Shown: positions 26,958 to 36,053, counted from the first letter of the stretch. The stretch is DNA of 64,000 nt from an uncultured bacterium (GCA_905214235.1 CAJMLF010000006.1:1-64000); one strand, 5' to 3'. The notes: generated from the sequence alone by a model not told the origin. Numbers and translations: made by a program.

Positions 26958-28217
26958 TTAGTCACCATTACTCAGCTTGGGTAGGGCCAGGAAAATTACC
27001 AGCCCCACCGCGAACAGGACGCTGAGGGAGGCCACGCCCACCGTCGAACGCCCGGTCCACTGGGTTACGAGTCCCACAACCAGGGGCCCTAGGATAGCGG
27101 AGAATTTACCCAAAATGTTGTAGAAACCAAAGAACTCACTTGAAGCGTCCTTCGGGATTAGCTGGCCAAAGTATGACCGGCTAAGGGCCTGCAGCCCGCC
27201 CTGGCTCGTCCCAATCAGGATTGCCAAAAACCAGAAGTCAAACAGGCTGTCAAGCTTCAGTGCGTACAAGCAGATAAACAGGTAGACGATGATTCCCAAA
27301 AGAACTGCCAGCCGGGTTGAGGTCCGTTTTGCCAGCCACCCGTACAGAAGAGAGAACGGGAAGGCAATCAGCTGGACCATCAATAAAACCATCATCAGCA
27401 TTGTCGTGTTCACGCCGAGGTCCTTCCCAATCGCGGTTGCCATGGTGAAAATGGTATCGACCCCGTCAATATAGAAGAAGTAAGCGACCAAGAACCAGGA
27501 AATCCGCCGGTACTTCCTAATATGACGGAAGGTGCGCCCCAGGCGGCGGAAACTATCAGTCAGCGGGTCCCTGACGGCCTGAACGCTAAAGCGCTGCTGA
27601 CCGTGCCGGAGAAGGGGCCAGGCAAAGATTACCCACCAGACGGCGGCGAGGACAAAGCTGAACCGGGCCACCCCAAAGCTGGACAACAACCCGCCAAAGC
27701 CGTTCGTTAGTTGGGCACCAAGGAAAATGATGAAGGCTAACACGCCGCCCAGGTACCCCATCCCATAGCCGGTGGACGATACTAGGTCCATCTGACGGTC
27801 GTCAGCGACATCCGTCAGGAAACTATCGTAAAAGAGGTTCCCGCCGGAGTAGCCGATAATACTCAGGATATACAGGCCCAAGAGCCATTGCCAGTGGCGG
27901 GGTGACACCACCGCCAGGCCGAGTGTCAAGACAATCCCCGTCCAGGTAAAGACGTTTAGCCACCGCCGCTTCGAACGTGGGTAGTCCGCGAGCGCCCCAA
28001 GCAAGGGGGCCAGCAGGGACACTACCAGGGTGCCAAAGCTATTGGCGTAGCCCCAGAAGGCGGTGGAGTCGGCGGCACTGACTCCTCCGGCTTGGGCAAC
28101 CGCCTTGAAGTAGACCGGTAAGACGGCGGTAATCACGAGGATCCCGTAACCGGAGTTTGCCCAGTCGTAAAAAATCCATTGCCACTGTTGCTTAGTGAAT
28201 TTCACAGTTTCACTCAC
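26958..28217 (-). CDS. MFS transporter, UMF1/Atg22-like
   Basis: 419 residues, 12 helices. The N-terminus FYDWANSGYGILVITAVLPVYF is typical of the UMF1 group, and the central loop is ADYPRSKRRW. Substrate unknown; relatives include amino-acid effluxers. It starts with GTG that overlaps the stop of the phosphodiesterase gene by four bases (GTGA), so the two are coupled and may handle a common substrate. Confidence 0.82.
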   Translation of the reverse strand: MSETVKFTKQQWQWIFYDWANSGYGILVITAVLPVYFKAVAQAGGVSAADSTAFWGYANSFGTLVVSLLAPLLGALADYPRSKRRWLNVFTWTGIVLTLGLAVVSPRHWQWLLGLYILSIIGYSGGNLFYDSFLTDVADDRQMDLVSSTGYGMGYLGGVLAFIIFLGAQLTNGFGGLLSSFGVARFSFVLAAVWWVIFAWPLLRHGQQRFSVQAVRDPLTDSFRRLGRTFRHIRKYRRISWFLVAYFFYIDGVDTIFTMATAIGKDLGVNTTMLMMVLLMVQLIAFPFSLLYGWLAKRTSTRLAVLLGIIVYLFICLYALKLDSLFDFWFLAILIGTSQGGLQALSRSYFGQLIPKDASSEFFGFYNILGKFSAILGPLVVGLVTQWTGRSTVGVASLSVLFAVGLVIFLALPKLSNGD

Positions 28218-29509
28218 TTTCTAAATATTTCTTCAATTGCTTGCCCAGCGGTCGGGGCCGGGTAGTGGAGGCCGAGTAAGCGCGCGAAGGTTGGGCCCTC
28301 GTCAACCAGGTGGGCACCAGCAACCGTTGCGCCTGCCTGGACGTCTGGTCCCGCAAAAACCGCCGTTGTGAAGTAGTTCGGCTGGTCGGGCCCGTAGCCG
28401 TGAACACCGTGGTAACGGTCCGGGGTCCCGATGGAATCAGGGTCAACCTCTTCCACCACTGCGGGCCGGTTGACCTCGTCCGTGAAGTAATAACCCGGTT
28501 GGGCCTCAACCAGGAAGGCCGCTTTAGGATTGGCACCCAGTTTGACCGCCTCTGCACCATCGTAAATGTGTTGAACCCCCTCGGCCCGAGCAATCAGCTG
28601 CTTGACCTCGCCGTAATCAATATTGTGCCCCCGCACGTAGACGTATGTTTCCCCGTCACAGGTTTTGGCGGTCACCTTCCAGTTATTCTTGAAGGTGGTC
28701 TTACCATCAATCGGGGTCAGCCACCCTTCCCGTGCGAAGAGCATGTTCAGGTGTATCATCTTGTGGACGTTGATCTGGTAGTGGTCTCCTAAAATCACGA
28801 AGTTCGTCCGGTCATAGGTTCCGGCGTCCTTGGTGGCCCGAATCAGCCGGGCAACCCGGCCATCGAGTCGTTGCAGGGCAGTCTTGGCTTCCTTTGACCG
28901 TACCCCGTAACGGTGCCGCATGCTGTCCATGTCCACCAGGTGGATCAAAGTTAAGTCGGGGCGCTTGTTGCGGAGGGTATCGACGGCACAGGCGGTCACG
29001 AAGTCATCCAACCAGGGCTGCTTAATCCCGTGGCGGAGTTTCCCGTAGCGCTGGTTCATCTTGAGGAGGAACCACGGCGAGCTAGCCTTGAGTGAGACTA
29101 ACACCTGGTTTGTCCAAATCCGGTTAGGGAAAATTTCGGCCAGGTTATAGTTAATCTTGCTCCCCGCGGTGACTGGCCACAAAAAGGCGGCCGTGGTCAT
29201 CCCCGCGGCCCGGGCCACATCATAAAGGGGCGTGGCCTTGACGTCCTTACGGTACCAGTACCAGTCCGGTGACTGCCGCCGCGGCTGGACTTTCGTGTTA
29301 TTAACAATCCCGTGCACTGCCGGGTACTGGCCGGTGATAATCGAGGTGTGAGACGGGTAGGTCAGCGTCGGGTAGATACCCTGGACACGCTTTACCCACG
29401 TTCCCTGCTGAATTAGCTTATCAAGGTTCGGCACCAGGTCGCGCAGTTCGGCCAGGTCCCGGTAGCCAAGTGAATCCAGTGAGATTACAACAAGCTTATA
29501 TTGGGTCAT
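28214..29509 (-). CDS. Alkaline phosphatase-superfamily phosphodiesterase
   Basis: 431 residues. Metal ligands and nucleophile of the nucleotide pyrophosphatase/phosphodiesterase type: ISLDSLGYRD near the N-terminus, the nucleophile in YPTLTYPSHTSIITG (Thr), HLVDMDSMRH, ILGDHYQ and HGVHGYGPD near the end. No signal peptide, so probably cytoplasmic; it would release phosphate from nucleotide or lipid-type diesters. The frame extends to 29530, but AAAGGAAG precedes ATG at 29509. Confidence 0.87.
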   Translation of the reverse strand: MTQYKLVVISLDSLGYRDLAELRDLVPNLDKLIQQGTWVKRVQGIYPTLTYPSHTSIITGQYPAVHGIVNNTKVQPRRQSPDWYWYRKDVKATPLYDVARAAGMTTAAFLWPVTAGSKINYNLAEIFPNRIWTNQVLVSLKASSPWFLLKMNQRYGKLRHGIKQPWLDDFVTACAVDTLRNKRPDLTLIHLVDMDSMRHRYGVRSKEAKTALQRLDGRVARLIRATKDAGTYDRTNFVILGDHYQINVHKMIHLNMLFAREGWLTPIDGKTTFKNNWKVTAKTCDGETYVYVRGHNIDYGEVKQLIARAEGVQHIYDGAEAVKLGANPKAAFLVEAQPGYYFTDEVNRPAVVEEVDPDSIGTPDRYHGVHGYGPDQPNYFTTAVFAGPDVQAGATVAGAHLVDEGPTFARLLGLHYPAPTAGQAIEEIFRK

Positions 29510-29733
29510 GATTGTTACTTCCTTTTTCAAAGTTACCCTTCTATTTTATGATGGATTAGGAAGAAATGCGAAACCTTTTTACCCGGAGGAAATTTTGGGA
29601 GGTGGGCCCCGGGAAAAAAGCCCCCTCCCCACCGGAAAATACTAATAATGTTAAGCGCCAGAATTTGAACCGCTGCTTTATTTAATGTAAACTTAAGGTT
29701 CGGACATATATAGAGAAAGGAATCGAAACAATT

Positions 29734-31098
29734 ATGAAAAATCAGATTGGCAAAGGCAGTAGCCCGAAGGAAAAGACTCTCGGACTATTTGACCTTTCAA
29801 TCCTTGGAATTGGCGCAATCATCGGTACAGGGATCCTCGTCCTCACCGGAATTGTCGCGTCAACCGATGCGGGCCCCGGAATCGTCTTTTCGTTTTTAAT
29901 TGCGGCCCTAGCGAGTGGGTTGATTGGGCTTTGCTATTCGGAGCTCACCACTAGCTTGCCGAATTCCGGAAGTGCGTTTTTCTATGCCTGGGTATCAATC
30001 GGTAAGTTTGTCGCGTTTCTCGCCGGCTGGACCCTGATTGGGGTCTACGTCACCACCACGGCAACGGTTGCCAACGGCTGGACCGGGTATGTCCAATCAT
30101 TCTTAGAAGTTTTGGGAATTAACCTGCCCCACCAGTTCCTCGTCAACCCCGCTGCGGATGGTTACATCAACCTGCCAGCGGTCCTGATGATCATCCTAAT
30201 GACCATCATCCTAACCCGGGGAACGAGCGAAAGTAAGCTGGTCAACAACTTCCTGGTTGGGGTCAAGATATTCATTATCGTCTTGTTCATCGTGGTCAGC
30301 ATCTGGGACGTCAAGGCCACCAACTGGCACCCCTTCCTCCCGTACGGCGTGAAGGGGATCTTCACCGGTGCTTCAGCGGTTTTCTTCTCCTTCCTGGGCT
30401 TTGACGCCCTCGCAACGTCGGCGGAGGATGCCAAGGACGTCGGCCACACGATCCCCCGGGCAATCGTCCTCTGCTTGACGGTCTCCACAACCCTCTACAT
30501 CCTAGTCAGCCTAGTGATGACGGGGGTAGTGCGTTACACCAAGCTGAACGTTTCCGAGGCGATGTCTTACGTACTGCTCAGTGAGGGCCATAACTATGTC
30601 GCCGAGATTGTCTCCTTAGGGGCGGTCCTTGGAATCATGGCCGTGGTGTTTGCCTTTATTTACGCCGGGTCCAACATTCTTAAGTCAATGAGCCGGTCCC
30701 GCTTTCTGCCCAAGGGCTTTGCCAAGTTAAACGCCCATACCCAGAGTCCGAACCGGGCCATCTGGCTAATCGGCCTGGCCTCCGCGGTGTTTGCTGGTGA
30801 GTTCGACCTCCACTACCTGGCCTTAATCGCCAACATTGGTTCCCTGATGGTCTTCATGCTCATCTCCTTGATCGTGATCATCCTCCGGTATAAGTACCCG
30901 GAACTGGAGCGGCCATTCAAGGTCCCGTTTGGCAACGTAATCCCCACCTGTTCAATCCTGGTTTGCCTGGTCCTGCTGGTCAGCATCTCGCTCAAGGCAT
31001 GGTTAACCTACCTGTTATGGATTGTCATCGGGCTAATTGTCTACTTCGCCTACTCACTCCGGCATGCGGACGAGTTTAACTTTACCGAAGATAAGTAG
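29734..31098 (+). CDS. APC-family amino acid permease
   Basis: 454 residues, 12 helices. The helix 1 substrate motif is GIGAIIGTGILVLTG, with FFSFLGFDALATSAEDAKD in helix 6, as in the CAT (cationic amino acid) subgroup. Good ribosome-binding site AAAGGAA. The upstream 200 bases (29531-29733) contain a GC-rich hairpin near 29595-29635 (GGTGGGCCCCGGG and a C-rich arm) of unknown role. Confidence 0.88.
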   Translation: MKNQIGKGSSPKEKTLGLFDLSILGIGAIIGTGILVLTGIVASTDAGPGIVFSFLIAALASGLIGLCYSELTTSLPNSGSAFFYAWVSIGKFVAFLAGWTLIGVYVTTTATVANGWTGYVQSFLEVLGINLPHQFLVNPAADGYINLPAVLMIILMTIILTRGTSESKLVNNFLVGVKIFIIVLFIVVSIWDVKATNWHPFLPYGVKGIFTGASAVFFSFLGFDALATSAEDAKDVGHTIPRAIVLCLTVSTTLYILVSLVMTGVVRYTKLNVSEAMSYVLLSEGHNYVAEIVSLGAVLGIMAVVFAFIYAGSNILKSMSRSRFLPKGFAKLNAHTQSPNRAIWLIGLASAVFAGEFDLHYLALIANIGSLMVFMLISLIVIILRYKYPELERPFKVPFGNVIPTCSILVCLVLLVSISLKAWLTYLLWIVIGLIVYFAYSLRHADEFNFTEDK

Positions 31099-31104
31099 TC
31101 TATC

Positions 31105-31133
31105 GCGGCTGGCCTATTTGGCCAGCCGCTTTT
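31105..31133 (+). terminator. Terminator of the amino acid permease gene
   Basis: Perfect stem GCGGCTGGCC / GGCCAGCCGC followed by TTTT. Confidence 0.88.
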
Positions 31134-31155
31134 GTAATTAATTTGCCAATTAGTG

Positions 31156-31496
31156 TTGACAATTAAATTAGAATTCGTTAAGATAATGACAATCAAATTA
31201 AGAAATGCTTAGAAGAGATGAGTAAGCAGGCGCAGCCATTACAGAGAACCGCGGTTGGTGGAAGGCGGGATGGCTAGACCTGTCGAAGATGGTCTTGGAG
31301 CAATGTTCGGGTGGCGAGCCAGACGTGAGCTGCCCACGAGTGACGTCCGATATAACGTCTAGGTTTACCTCCGGGTGTACCTACTGAGGAGTTGGCTGTG
31401 AGGCCGACTCAAATTAGGGTGGTAACACGTTAACTAATGATTAGCTTGACGTCCCTAGGAAAGGCACAGTTCTTTTCCTGGGGACGTTTTTTATTT
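31156..31496 (+). promoter_or_regulatory. Promoter and T-box leader, methionine-specific
   Basis: TTGACA (31156-31161) and TAAGAT (31179-31184) are 17 apart. The leader has AGAGAACCGCGG stem I sequence, a specifier region GAGCAATGTTC with ATG (Met), and the T-box AGGGTGGTAACACG, whose TGGT pairs with A73 of tRNA-Met. The terminator ACGTCCCTAGGAAA / TTTTCCTGGGGACGT ends in six T. Confidence 0.92.
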
Positions 31497-31538
31497 GCTC
31501 CGCACCTGAACCCACCGCATACGAAAGGATCGATTATT

Positions 31539-32675
31539 ATGACTGAATTCACAAAACGAACTGTTTCCCCATTCCGCTACGACGTTGTTGGTAGCTTTCT
31601 CCGTCCCCAAGCATTAAAGGACGCCCGGGCCAAGTTTGCGGCGGGCGAAATTAGCCAGGCCGACCTGACCGCCGTGGAGGACAAGTGCATCACCGAGTTA
31701 ATTCAAAAAGAAGTTGCCGCCGGACTGCAGGCCGTCACGGATGGTGAATTTCGGCGGAGCTACTGGCACCTTGACTTCTTCTGGGGACTACAAGGGGTCA
31801 AGCACGTTAACTTGAAGCATGGCTACTTCTTCCATGACGAAGAGACCCGGAACGATTCAGCCCAGGTGGCCGGCAAGATCAGCGGTGAAAACCACCCCTT
31901 TGTCAACTACTTCAAGTTTGTCCAGGACCACGTTCCTGCTGGGGTCCAGGTCAAGCAGACCATCCCCGCACCAGCTCAGTTTTTAGAAGAGTTAATCCGG
32001 CCCGAAAACCAGGCCAGCGTTAAGGACAACTACGCTTCTGTTGAAGAGCTGGACCACGACGTTGCGGCCGCCTACCACCAAGTAATTGAAGACCTCTACG
32101 CCGCTGGTTGCCGAACCCTCCAACTCGATGACTGTACCTGGGGAATCTCCGTCAATAACTTTGCCAACCTTAAGAAGAAGGACCCCAACGCTGATACGTC
32201 TGCACTGAAGCAGCTCCAAGAACGGTTCCTAAAAGTAAATAACGCCGCCATTGCAGACCTGCCAGCGGACTTAACGGTCAACACTCACGTTTGCCGGGGG
32301 AACTACCACTCAACTTGGGCTGCCGCGGGTGGCTATGGTCCCGTCGCTGACACCCTCCTCGCCCAGGAAAACGTGCAGGCCTTTTACCTGGAATACGACT
32401 CCGACCGGGCTGGTGGCTTTGAACCCCTTGCTAAGGTTCCTGATGATAAGTACGTTGTCTTGGGGCTCATCACGTCCAAGTCCGGCCAGCTGGAAGACAA
32501 GCAGACCATCATCGACCGGATTCACGAAGCAGCAAAGTACCACCCGTTGGACCACCTCTGCTTAAGTCCCCAGTGTGGGTTTGCCTCAACTGAGGAAGGA
32601 AACATCCTCACCGAGGACCAACAATGGAAGAAAGTCGCCCTCGTTAAGGAAATTGCCACCGAAGTCTGGGGCTAA
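31539..32675 (+). CDS. MetE C-terminal-type homocysteine methyltransferase (YxjG/YxjH family)
   Basis: 378 residues, a single cobalamin-independent methionine synthase catalytic barrel without the N-terminal half of MetE. Zinc-ligand regions are seen as HVCRGNY and near the end SPQCGFAST, with QLDDCTWG between. It probably makes methionine from homocysteine using a methyl donor other than polyglutamyl-folate. Control by a Met T-box, turning on when tRNA-Met is uncharged, supports the assignment. Start ATG at 31539 after AAAGGAT. Confidence 0.9.
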   Translation: MTEFTKRTVSPFRYDVVGSFLRPQALKDARAKFAAGEISQADLTAVEDKCITELIQKEVAAGLQAVTDGEFRRSYWHLDFFWGLQGVKHVNLKHGYFFHDEETRNDSAQVAGKISGENHPFVNYFKFVQDHVPAGVQVKQTIPAPAQFLEELIRPENQASVKDNYASVEELDHDVAAAYHQVIEDLYAAGCRTLQLDDCTWGISVNNFANLKKKDPNADTSALKQLQERFLKVNNAAIADLPADLTVNTHVCRGNYHSTWAAAGGYGPVADTLLAQENVQAFYLEYDSDRAGGFEPLAKVPDDKYVVLGLITSKSGQLEDKQTIIDRIHEAAKYHPLDHLCLSPQCGFASTEEGNILTEDQQWKKVALVKEIATEVWG

Positions 32676-32708
32676 TTCTGCCGATATATACACCTCCTGA
32701 ATACGAAG

Positions 32709-32745
32709 AAATGGACCAGTGGGATAATCTCACTGATCCATTTTT
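32709..32745. terminator. Terminator between methyltransferase and cytochrome b5-like genes
   Basis: Stem AAATGGACCAGTG / CACTGATCCATTT with a clear T run on the plus strand and a weaker one on the minus strand. Confidence 0.8.
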
Positions 32746-32751
32746 ATTAAC

Positions 32752-32988
32752 CTAATCCATATAATCACCAACAACGGGGATCCCCGGTAAGACACTGTCA
32801 CCGTGGGCTACCCGTCTTTTTAATGGTTCCGTCAAATCCTGGCCCGCTGTGTAGCCGTGGTGCTTACCACCCTGCCAGGAAGCATCTTCGGAAACGTCAT
32901 AGACCTTGCCATCGATTGCGATGTACGCGGGGCGGCCATCCTGGCCATCATACTTTTGTAACTCTTCCTTAGTGAACGTCTTTGCCAT
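32752..32988 (-). CDS. Small cytochrome b5-like domain protein
   Basis: 78 residues. FTKEELQKYDGQDGRPAYIAIDGKVYDVS and the two candidate heme histidines in GGKHHGYTAGQDLT and VAHGD mark a cytochrome b5-like heme/steroid-binding domain, without membrane anchor or partner. Lactobacilli generally do not make heme, so it may bind imported heme or another hydrophobic ligand. The frame continues to 33054, but GGGAGG precedes ATG at 32988. Confidence 0.85.
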   Translation of the reverse strand: MAKTFTKEELQKYDGQDGRPAYIAIDGKVYDVSEDASWQGGKHHGYTAGQDLTEPLKRRVAHGDSVLPGIPVVGDYMD

Positions 32989-33080
32989 ACCGGTTTCCTC
33001 CCTTTTCCATTCTTTTGGTAGTTTAACTATACCGGGGCCGGCAATAAAAAGCACGCTTTCTGCTCAGCCTTAAGGGAAAG

Positions 33081-33566
33081 TTACAAGTCCTTAACCATGG
33101 TCAACCAGGTCTCGTCCGCATGGCTGGAAGGTGACACCCCCGCCTGATGAAAACCGTTATGCTCATAAAAGGGAACGTTTTTGGCCAGGGAGTCTAGCAC
33201 AACTGACTGCCGCTTGCTTGCCCGGGCTACCCGCGCCAGGGCGTCCAAGAGCTGGCTGCCAACGCCCTTTCCCCGGTAGGCCGGGGCCACCGCAAGTGAG
33301 AGCACCAGCTGGTAGCCACCCGTAGGCAGGTTAGTCGGGGCCGTTTCGTACATCTGGTCGTCGATCACCCGGGTACTAACTGCCGGGCCGACGATAAAAC
33401 CGACTACCCGGTCCCCAGCCTTGGCCACTAAAAAGGTGTCCGGCAACTTGTTGAGCCGGTCCTGAAAAGCCGCCGGACTCCCAGCCTCAGCCGGACTAAA
33501 GCCCGCCCGTTCAATTGCAACTACCGCGGGCAAGTCTGCTTGTTGGACATTACTGATTTTGATCAT
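33081..33566 (-). CDS. GNAT-family N-acetyltransferase
   Basis: 161 residues. The acetyl-CoA motif is LVLSLAVAPAYRGKGVGSQLL (the R-G-K-G-V-G loop), followed by VVLDSLAKNVPFYEHNGFH. Substrate unknown. It starts inside the end of the LysR gene (17-base overlap) with AGGAGG in that gene, so it is coexpressed with the regulator. Confidence 0.88.
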   Translation of the reverse strand: MIKISNVQQADLPAVVAIERAGFSPAEAGSPAAFQDRLNKLPDTFLVAKAGDRVVGFIVGPAVSTRVIDDQMYETAPTNLPTGGYQLVLSLAVAPAYRGKGVGSQLLDALARVARASKRQSVVLDSLAKNVPFYEHNGFHQAGVSPSSHADETWLTMVKDL

Positions 33567-34437
33567 GGGTGACCTCCTTCATTTCCTTAATAAAAATATT
33601 GCCAACGTTTGGTAGGCGGTTATCCTTGCGCCAAACTAAAATATTCTGATCAACTAGCGCCGGGGTGAGGGGCCGAAAGACCAGGTTGTCTTCTGCTTGA
33701 TTTTTAATCAGCCCCTCGTAGGTCATTACCGCGCACGCACCGGTCTTGGCCAACAAGGCCGCGTTAAAGACCAGGTTATACTGACCGACAAAGTTGAAGT
33801 GGTTCAGTGCCATCCCCGCCCACTGACGAAAGGTGTCCTGGCGTATGGTTTGCCCCGACGTCATCAGTGGCTGGCCAACCAGGTCCGCAGGGGTAATGGC
33901 CTCCTTTTGTGCCAGTGGCGAATCGGCCGCCACGACAATCCCCCACCGGTTAACCCCACTAAGGGGCATGGTGTTGTATTCAATCAGGTTTTCGTGCCCC
34001 ATCAGGATGGCAAACTCAATCAAGCCCGTATCCAGCTGGTGGCGTAAAAACTCACTGTCCCCGCTCACCAGGTTGAGGCGAATCTGGGGAAACTTGGCCA
34101 TGATGTGTTTGATGCAGGCCATCACGGGTTGGACGGCCCGACTTTCGCCCGCACCGATGTTGATGACACCACTCACCACCGCTTTTTTCTGCAGCTGGTC
34201 AGTAGTCCGGTCCACCAGGGTGGTGATTTCCTGGGCCCGGTCAAAGAGGTAGGACCCCTCCTGCGTAAGTTTGATTTGCCGGTGCCCCCGCTCAAAGAGG
34301 GTAACCCCCAGCTCGTTTTCGAGCTCCTTCATCTGACGGGAAAGGGCCGGTTGCGAGATGTGGAGAACCTGCGCCGCACCGGAAATATTTCCTTCCCGGA
34401 CAATCTCATTGAAATAACGTAGTACCCGAACTTCCAT
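33550..34437 (-). CDS. LysR-family transcriptional regulator
   Basis: 295 residues. N-terminal HTH: VLRYFNEIVREGNISGAAQVLHISQPALSRQMKELENELG, then a type 2 periplasmic-binding-like effector domain starting near VINIGAGE. It is divergent from the acetyltransferase/hydrolase genes 34546-36905, with a good inverted repeat between, and probably controls them as well as itself. Confidence 0.9.
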   Translation of the reverse strand: MEVRVLRYFNEIVREGNISGAAQVLHISQPALSRQMKELENELGVTLFERGHRQIKLTQEGSYLFDRAQEITTLVDRTTDQLQKKAVVSGVINIGAGESRAVQPVMACIKHIMAKFPQIRLNLVSGDSEFLRHQLDTGLIEFAILMGHENLIEYNTMPLSGVNRWGIVVAADSPLAQKEAITPADLVGQPLMTSGQTIRQDTFRQWAGMALNHFNFVGQYNLVFNAALLAKTGACAVMTYEGLIKNQAEDNLVFRPLTPALVDQNILVWRKDNRLPNVGNIFIKEMKEVTHDQNQ

Positions 34438-34456
34438 CGTCAGTCCTCCTATGCAT

Positions 34457-34489
34457 AATACTTATATTTTCCCATATATTATAAGTATT
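34457..34489. promoter_or_regulatory. Inverted repeat, likely LysR-type operator
   Basis: AATACTTATA (34457-34466) and TATAAGTATT (34480-34489) are perfect inverted 10-mers with 13 bases between, in the 108-base divergent intergenic region. They include a T-N11-A type core. Confidence 0.65.
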
Positions 34490-34545
34490 TTACAGGAGCA
34501 CGCCAACTGTTTATCCTAGTAATAACCAGAAAGGAGAGTTAATGG

Positions 34546-35076
34546 ATGACAACTAACATGAAAGCCACAAGCCAAGAAATCGCCCAGGTGGTCACCACTA
34601 ACCAGCCCCTCGTTCAGGAGCTCAACACTGGCGTCCACACCGACCAAGAGGTGCGCCAAGTCGTTGCGCAGATCACGGGACAGGCAATTGACCCGTCCGT
34701 TGAAATTCGCCTGCCATTTTACACCGACTTCGGACGCCATCTTCAAATTGGGAAAAACGTCTTTATTAATAGTGGCGTCACCTTTACGGACCTTGGCGGC
34801 ATTCAATTAGCGGACCGGGGCCTGATTGGTCCCAACGCCACCCTTGTCTCCGTCAACCACCCCCTCGACCCGGCCGACCGCCGCAACCTTGAGCTCAAGC
34901 CAATCAAGGTGGGCACGAACGCCTGGATTGGGGCCAACGACACCATCTTACCAGGAGTAACCATCGGCGAAAATGCGGTTGTTGCGGCGGGGGCCATCGT
35001 CACTAAGGATGTCCCAGCTAACACCGTTGTCGCCGGAGTTCCCGCAAAAGTCATTAAGAAAATAAAGGAGGACTAA
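34546..35076 (+). CDS. Hexapeptide-repeat sugar O-acetyltransferase (maltose acetyltransferase type)
   Basis: 176 residues. Left-handed beta-helix with PFYTDFGRHLQIGKNVFINSGV, the catalytic His in VSVNHPLDP and the C-terminal turns IGANDTILPGVTIG and VVAAGAIVTKDVP. It acetylates a sugar or related alcohol from acetyl-CoA. ATG at 34542 runs into a stop after four codons; ATG at 34546 is the start, nine bases after AAAGGAG. First of three plus-strand genes. Confidence 0.88.
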   Translation: MTTNMKATSQEIAQVVTTNQPLVQELNTGVHTDQEVRQVVAQITGQAIDPSVEIRLPFYTDFGRHLQIGKNVFINSGVTFTDLGGIQLADRGLIGPNATLVSVNHPLDPADRRNLELKPIKVGTNAWIGANDTILPGVTIGENAVVAAGAIVTKDVPANTVVAGVPAKVIKKIKED

Positions 35077-35079
35077 CCT

Positions 35080-36033
35080 ATGTCATTACGATACATTACC
35101 GAACTCAATGAAAACGTCCACCGTGACCACGTCAGCTTCTTAAACCGCTACGGAATAAAAATTGCGGCTGACCTTTACTCCCCAAAGGAACGGACAGCAG
35201 AAAAGTACCCGGCTTTAATCGTGGGTGCGCCCTATGGTGGGGTAAAGGAGCAGGGTCCGGCCGTCTACGCCAACGAGCTCGCCCAGCGGGGCTTTGTGGT
35301 CCTGACCTTTGACCAGGTTTTCATGGGTGAATCTGGCGGCTGGCCACGCCACGTGTCATCTCCGGAGCTCTTCGCCGAATCATTTAGTGCCAGCGTTGAC
35401 TACCTTGGGGTCCAGGTGCCCTTTGTTGACCGGGAGCGGATCGGGGTTATCGGGATCTGCGGCTCTGCCGGCTTTGCCCTTTCCGCAGCTGCCGTTGACC
35501 CCCGGATTAAGGCGGTGGTTACCGCTTCAATGTACGACATCACGGACATCCGCGGCATGATGAAGCCTAGCAAGGCCCAATTAGACAAGATGAAGACCCA
35601 GTTGGCTAACCAGCGGTGGACGGACTTTGCCAATGGCCAGCCGGAATACAAGCCGTCATTCCCTGACCACCCCTACCCGTCAGTTGATGACCTCCCGAAG
35701 ATGGACCCCATCAACAATGAGTGGTTCCGCTTCTACGCTGTTCCCCGGGGCTTCCACCCCAATGCCCGGGGCGGCTTTACCACCACTTCCAACCTGGCGA
35801 TGATGCAGTTCTCCGCCCTCGACCACATTGACGAGATTTCCCCACGGCCAATCCTGTTTATTTTTGGTGACCGGGCCCACTCCCGTGCCTTCTCCGAACG
35901 GGCGTATAATTTAGCCAAGGGGCCAAAGGAAAAGTACATCGTTGACGACTGTGAACACATTGACCTGTATGACCAGGTTGATAAGATTCCGTTTGCCAAG
36001 ATCCAAAGCTTTTTTAATGACCACCTTAACTAA
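35080..36033 (+). CDS. Alpha/beta hydrolase with Cys at the nucleophile elbow
   Basis: 317 residues. ALIVGAPYGGVKEQGPAVYA and FDQVFMGESGG form the oxyanion and strand regions, the elbow is IGICGSAGF with Cys where Ser is usual, and ILFIFGDRAHS and DDCEHIDLYD carry the acid and His. A Cys nucleophile is known from dienelactone hydrolases; the real substrate is unknown. It follows the acetyltransferase by three bases, with AAAGGAGG. Confidence 0.83.
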   Translation: MSLRYITELNENVHRDHVSFLNRYGIKIAADLYSPKERTAEKYPALIVGAPYGGVKEQGPAVYANELAQRGFVVLTFDQVFMGESGGWPRHVSSPELFAESFSASVDYLGVQVPFVDRERIGVIGICGSAGFALSAAAVDPRIKAVVTASMYDITDIRGMMKPSKAQLDKMKTQLANQRWTDFANGQPEYKPSFPDHPYPSVDDLPKMDPINNEWFRFYAVPRGFHPNARGGFTTTSNLAMMQFSALDHIDEISPRPILFIFGDRAHSRAFSERAYNLAKGPKEKYIVDDCEHIDLYDQVDKIPFAKIQSFFNDHLN

Positions 36034-36053
36034 TTGATATGGATGTGAGCACT

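Noticed and set aside
31437..31538. N-terminal extension of the MetE-like protein to 31437
   Set aside because: Falls in the Met T-box terminator; the family begins near MTEFTKRT.
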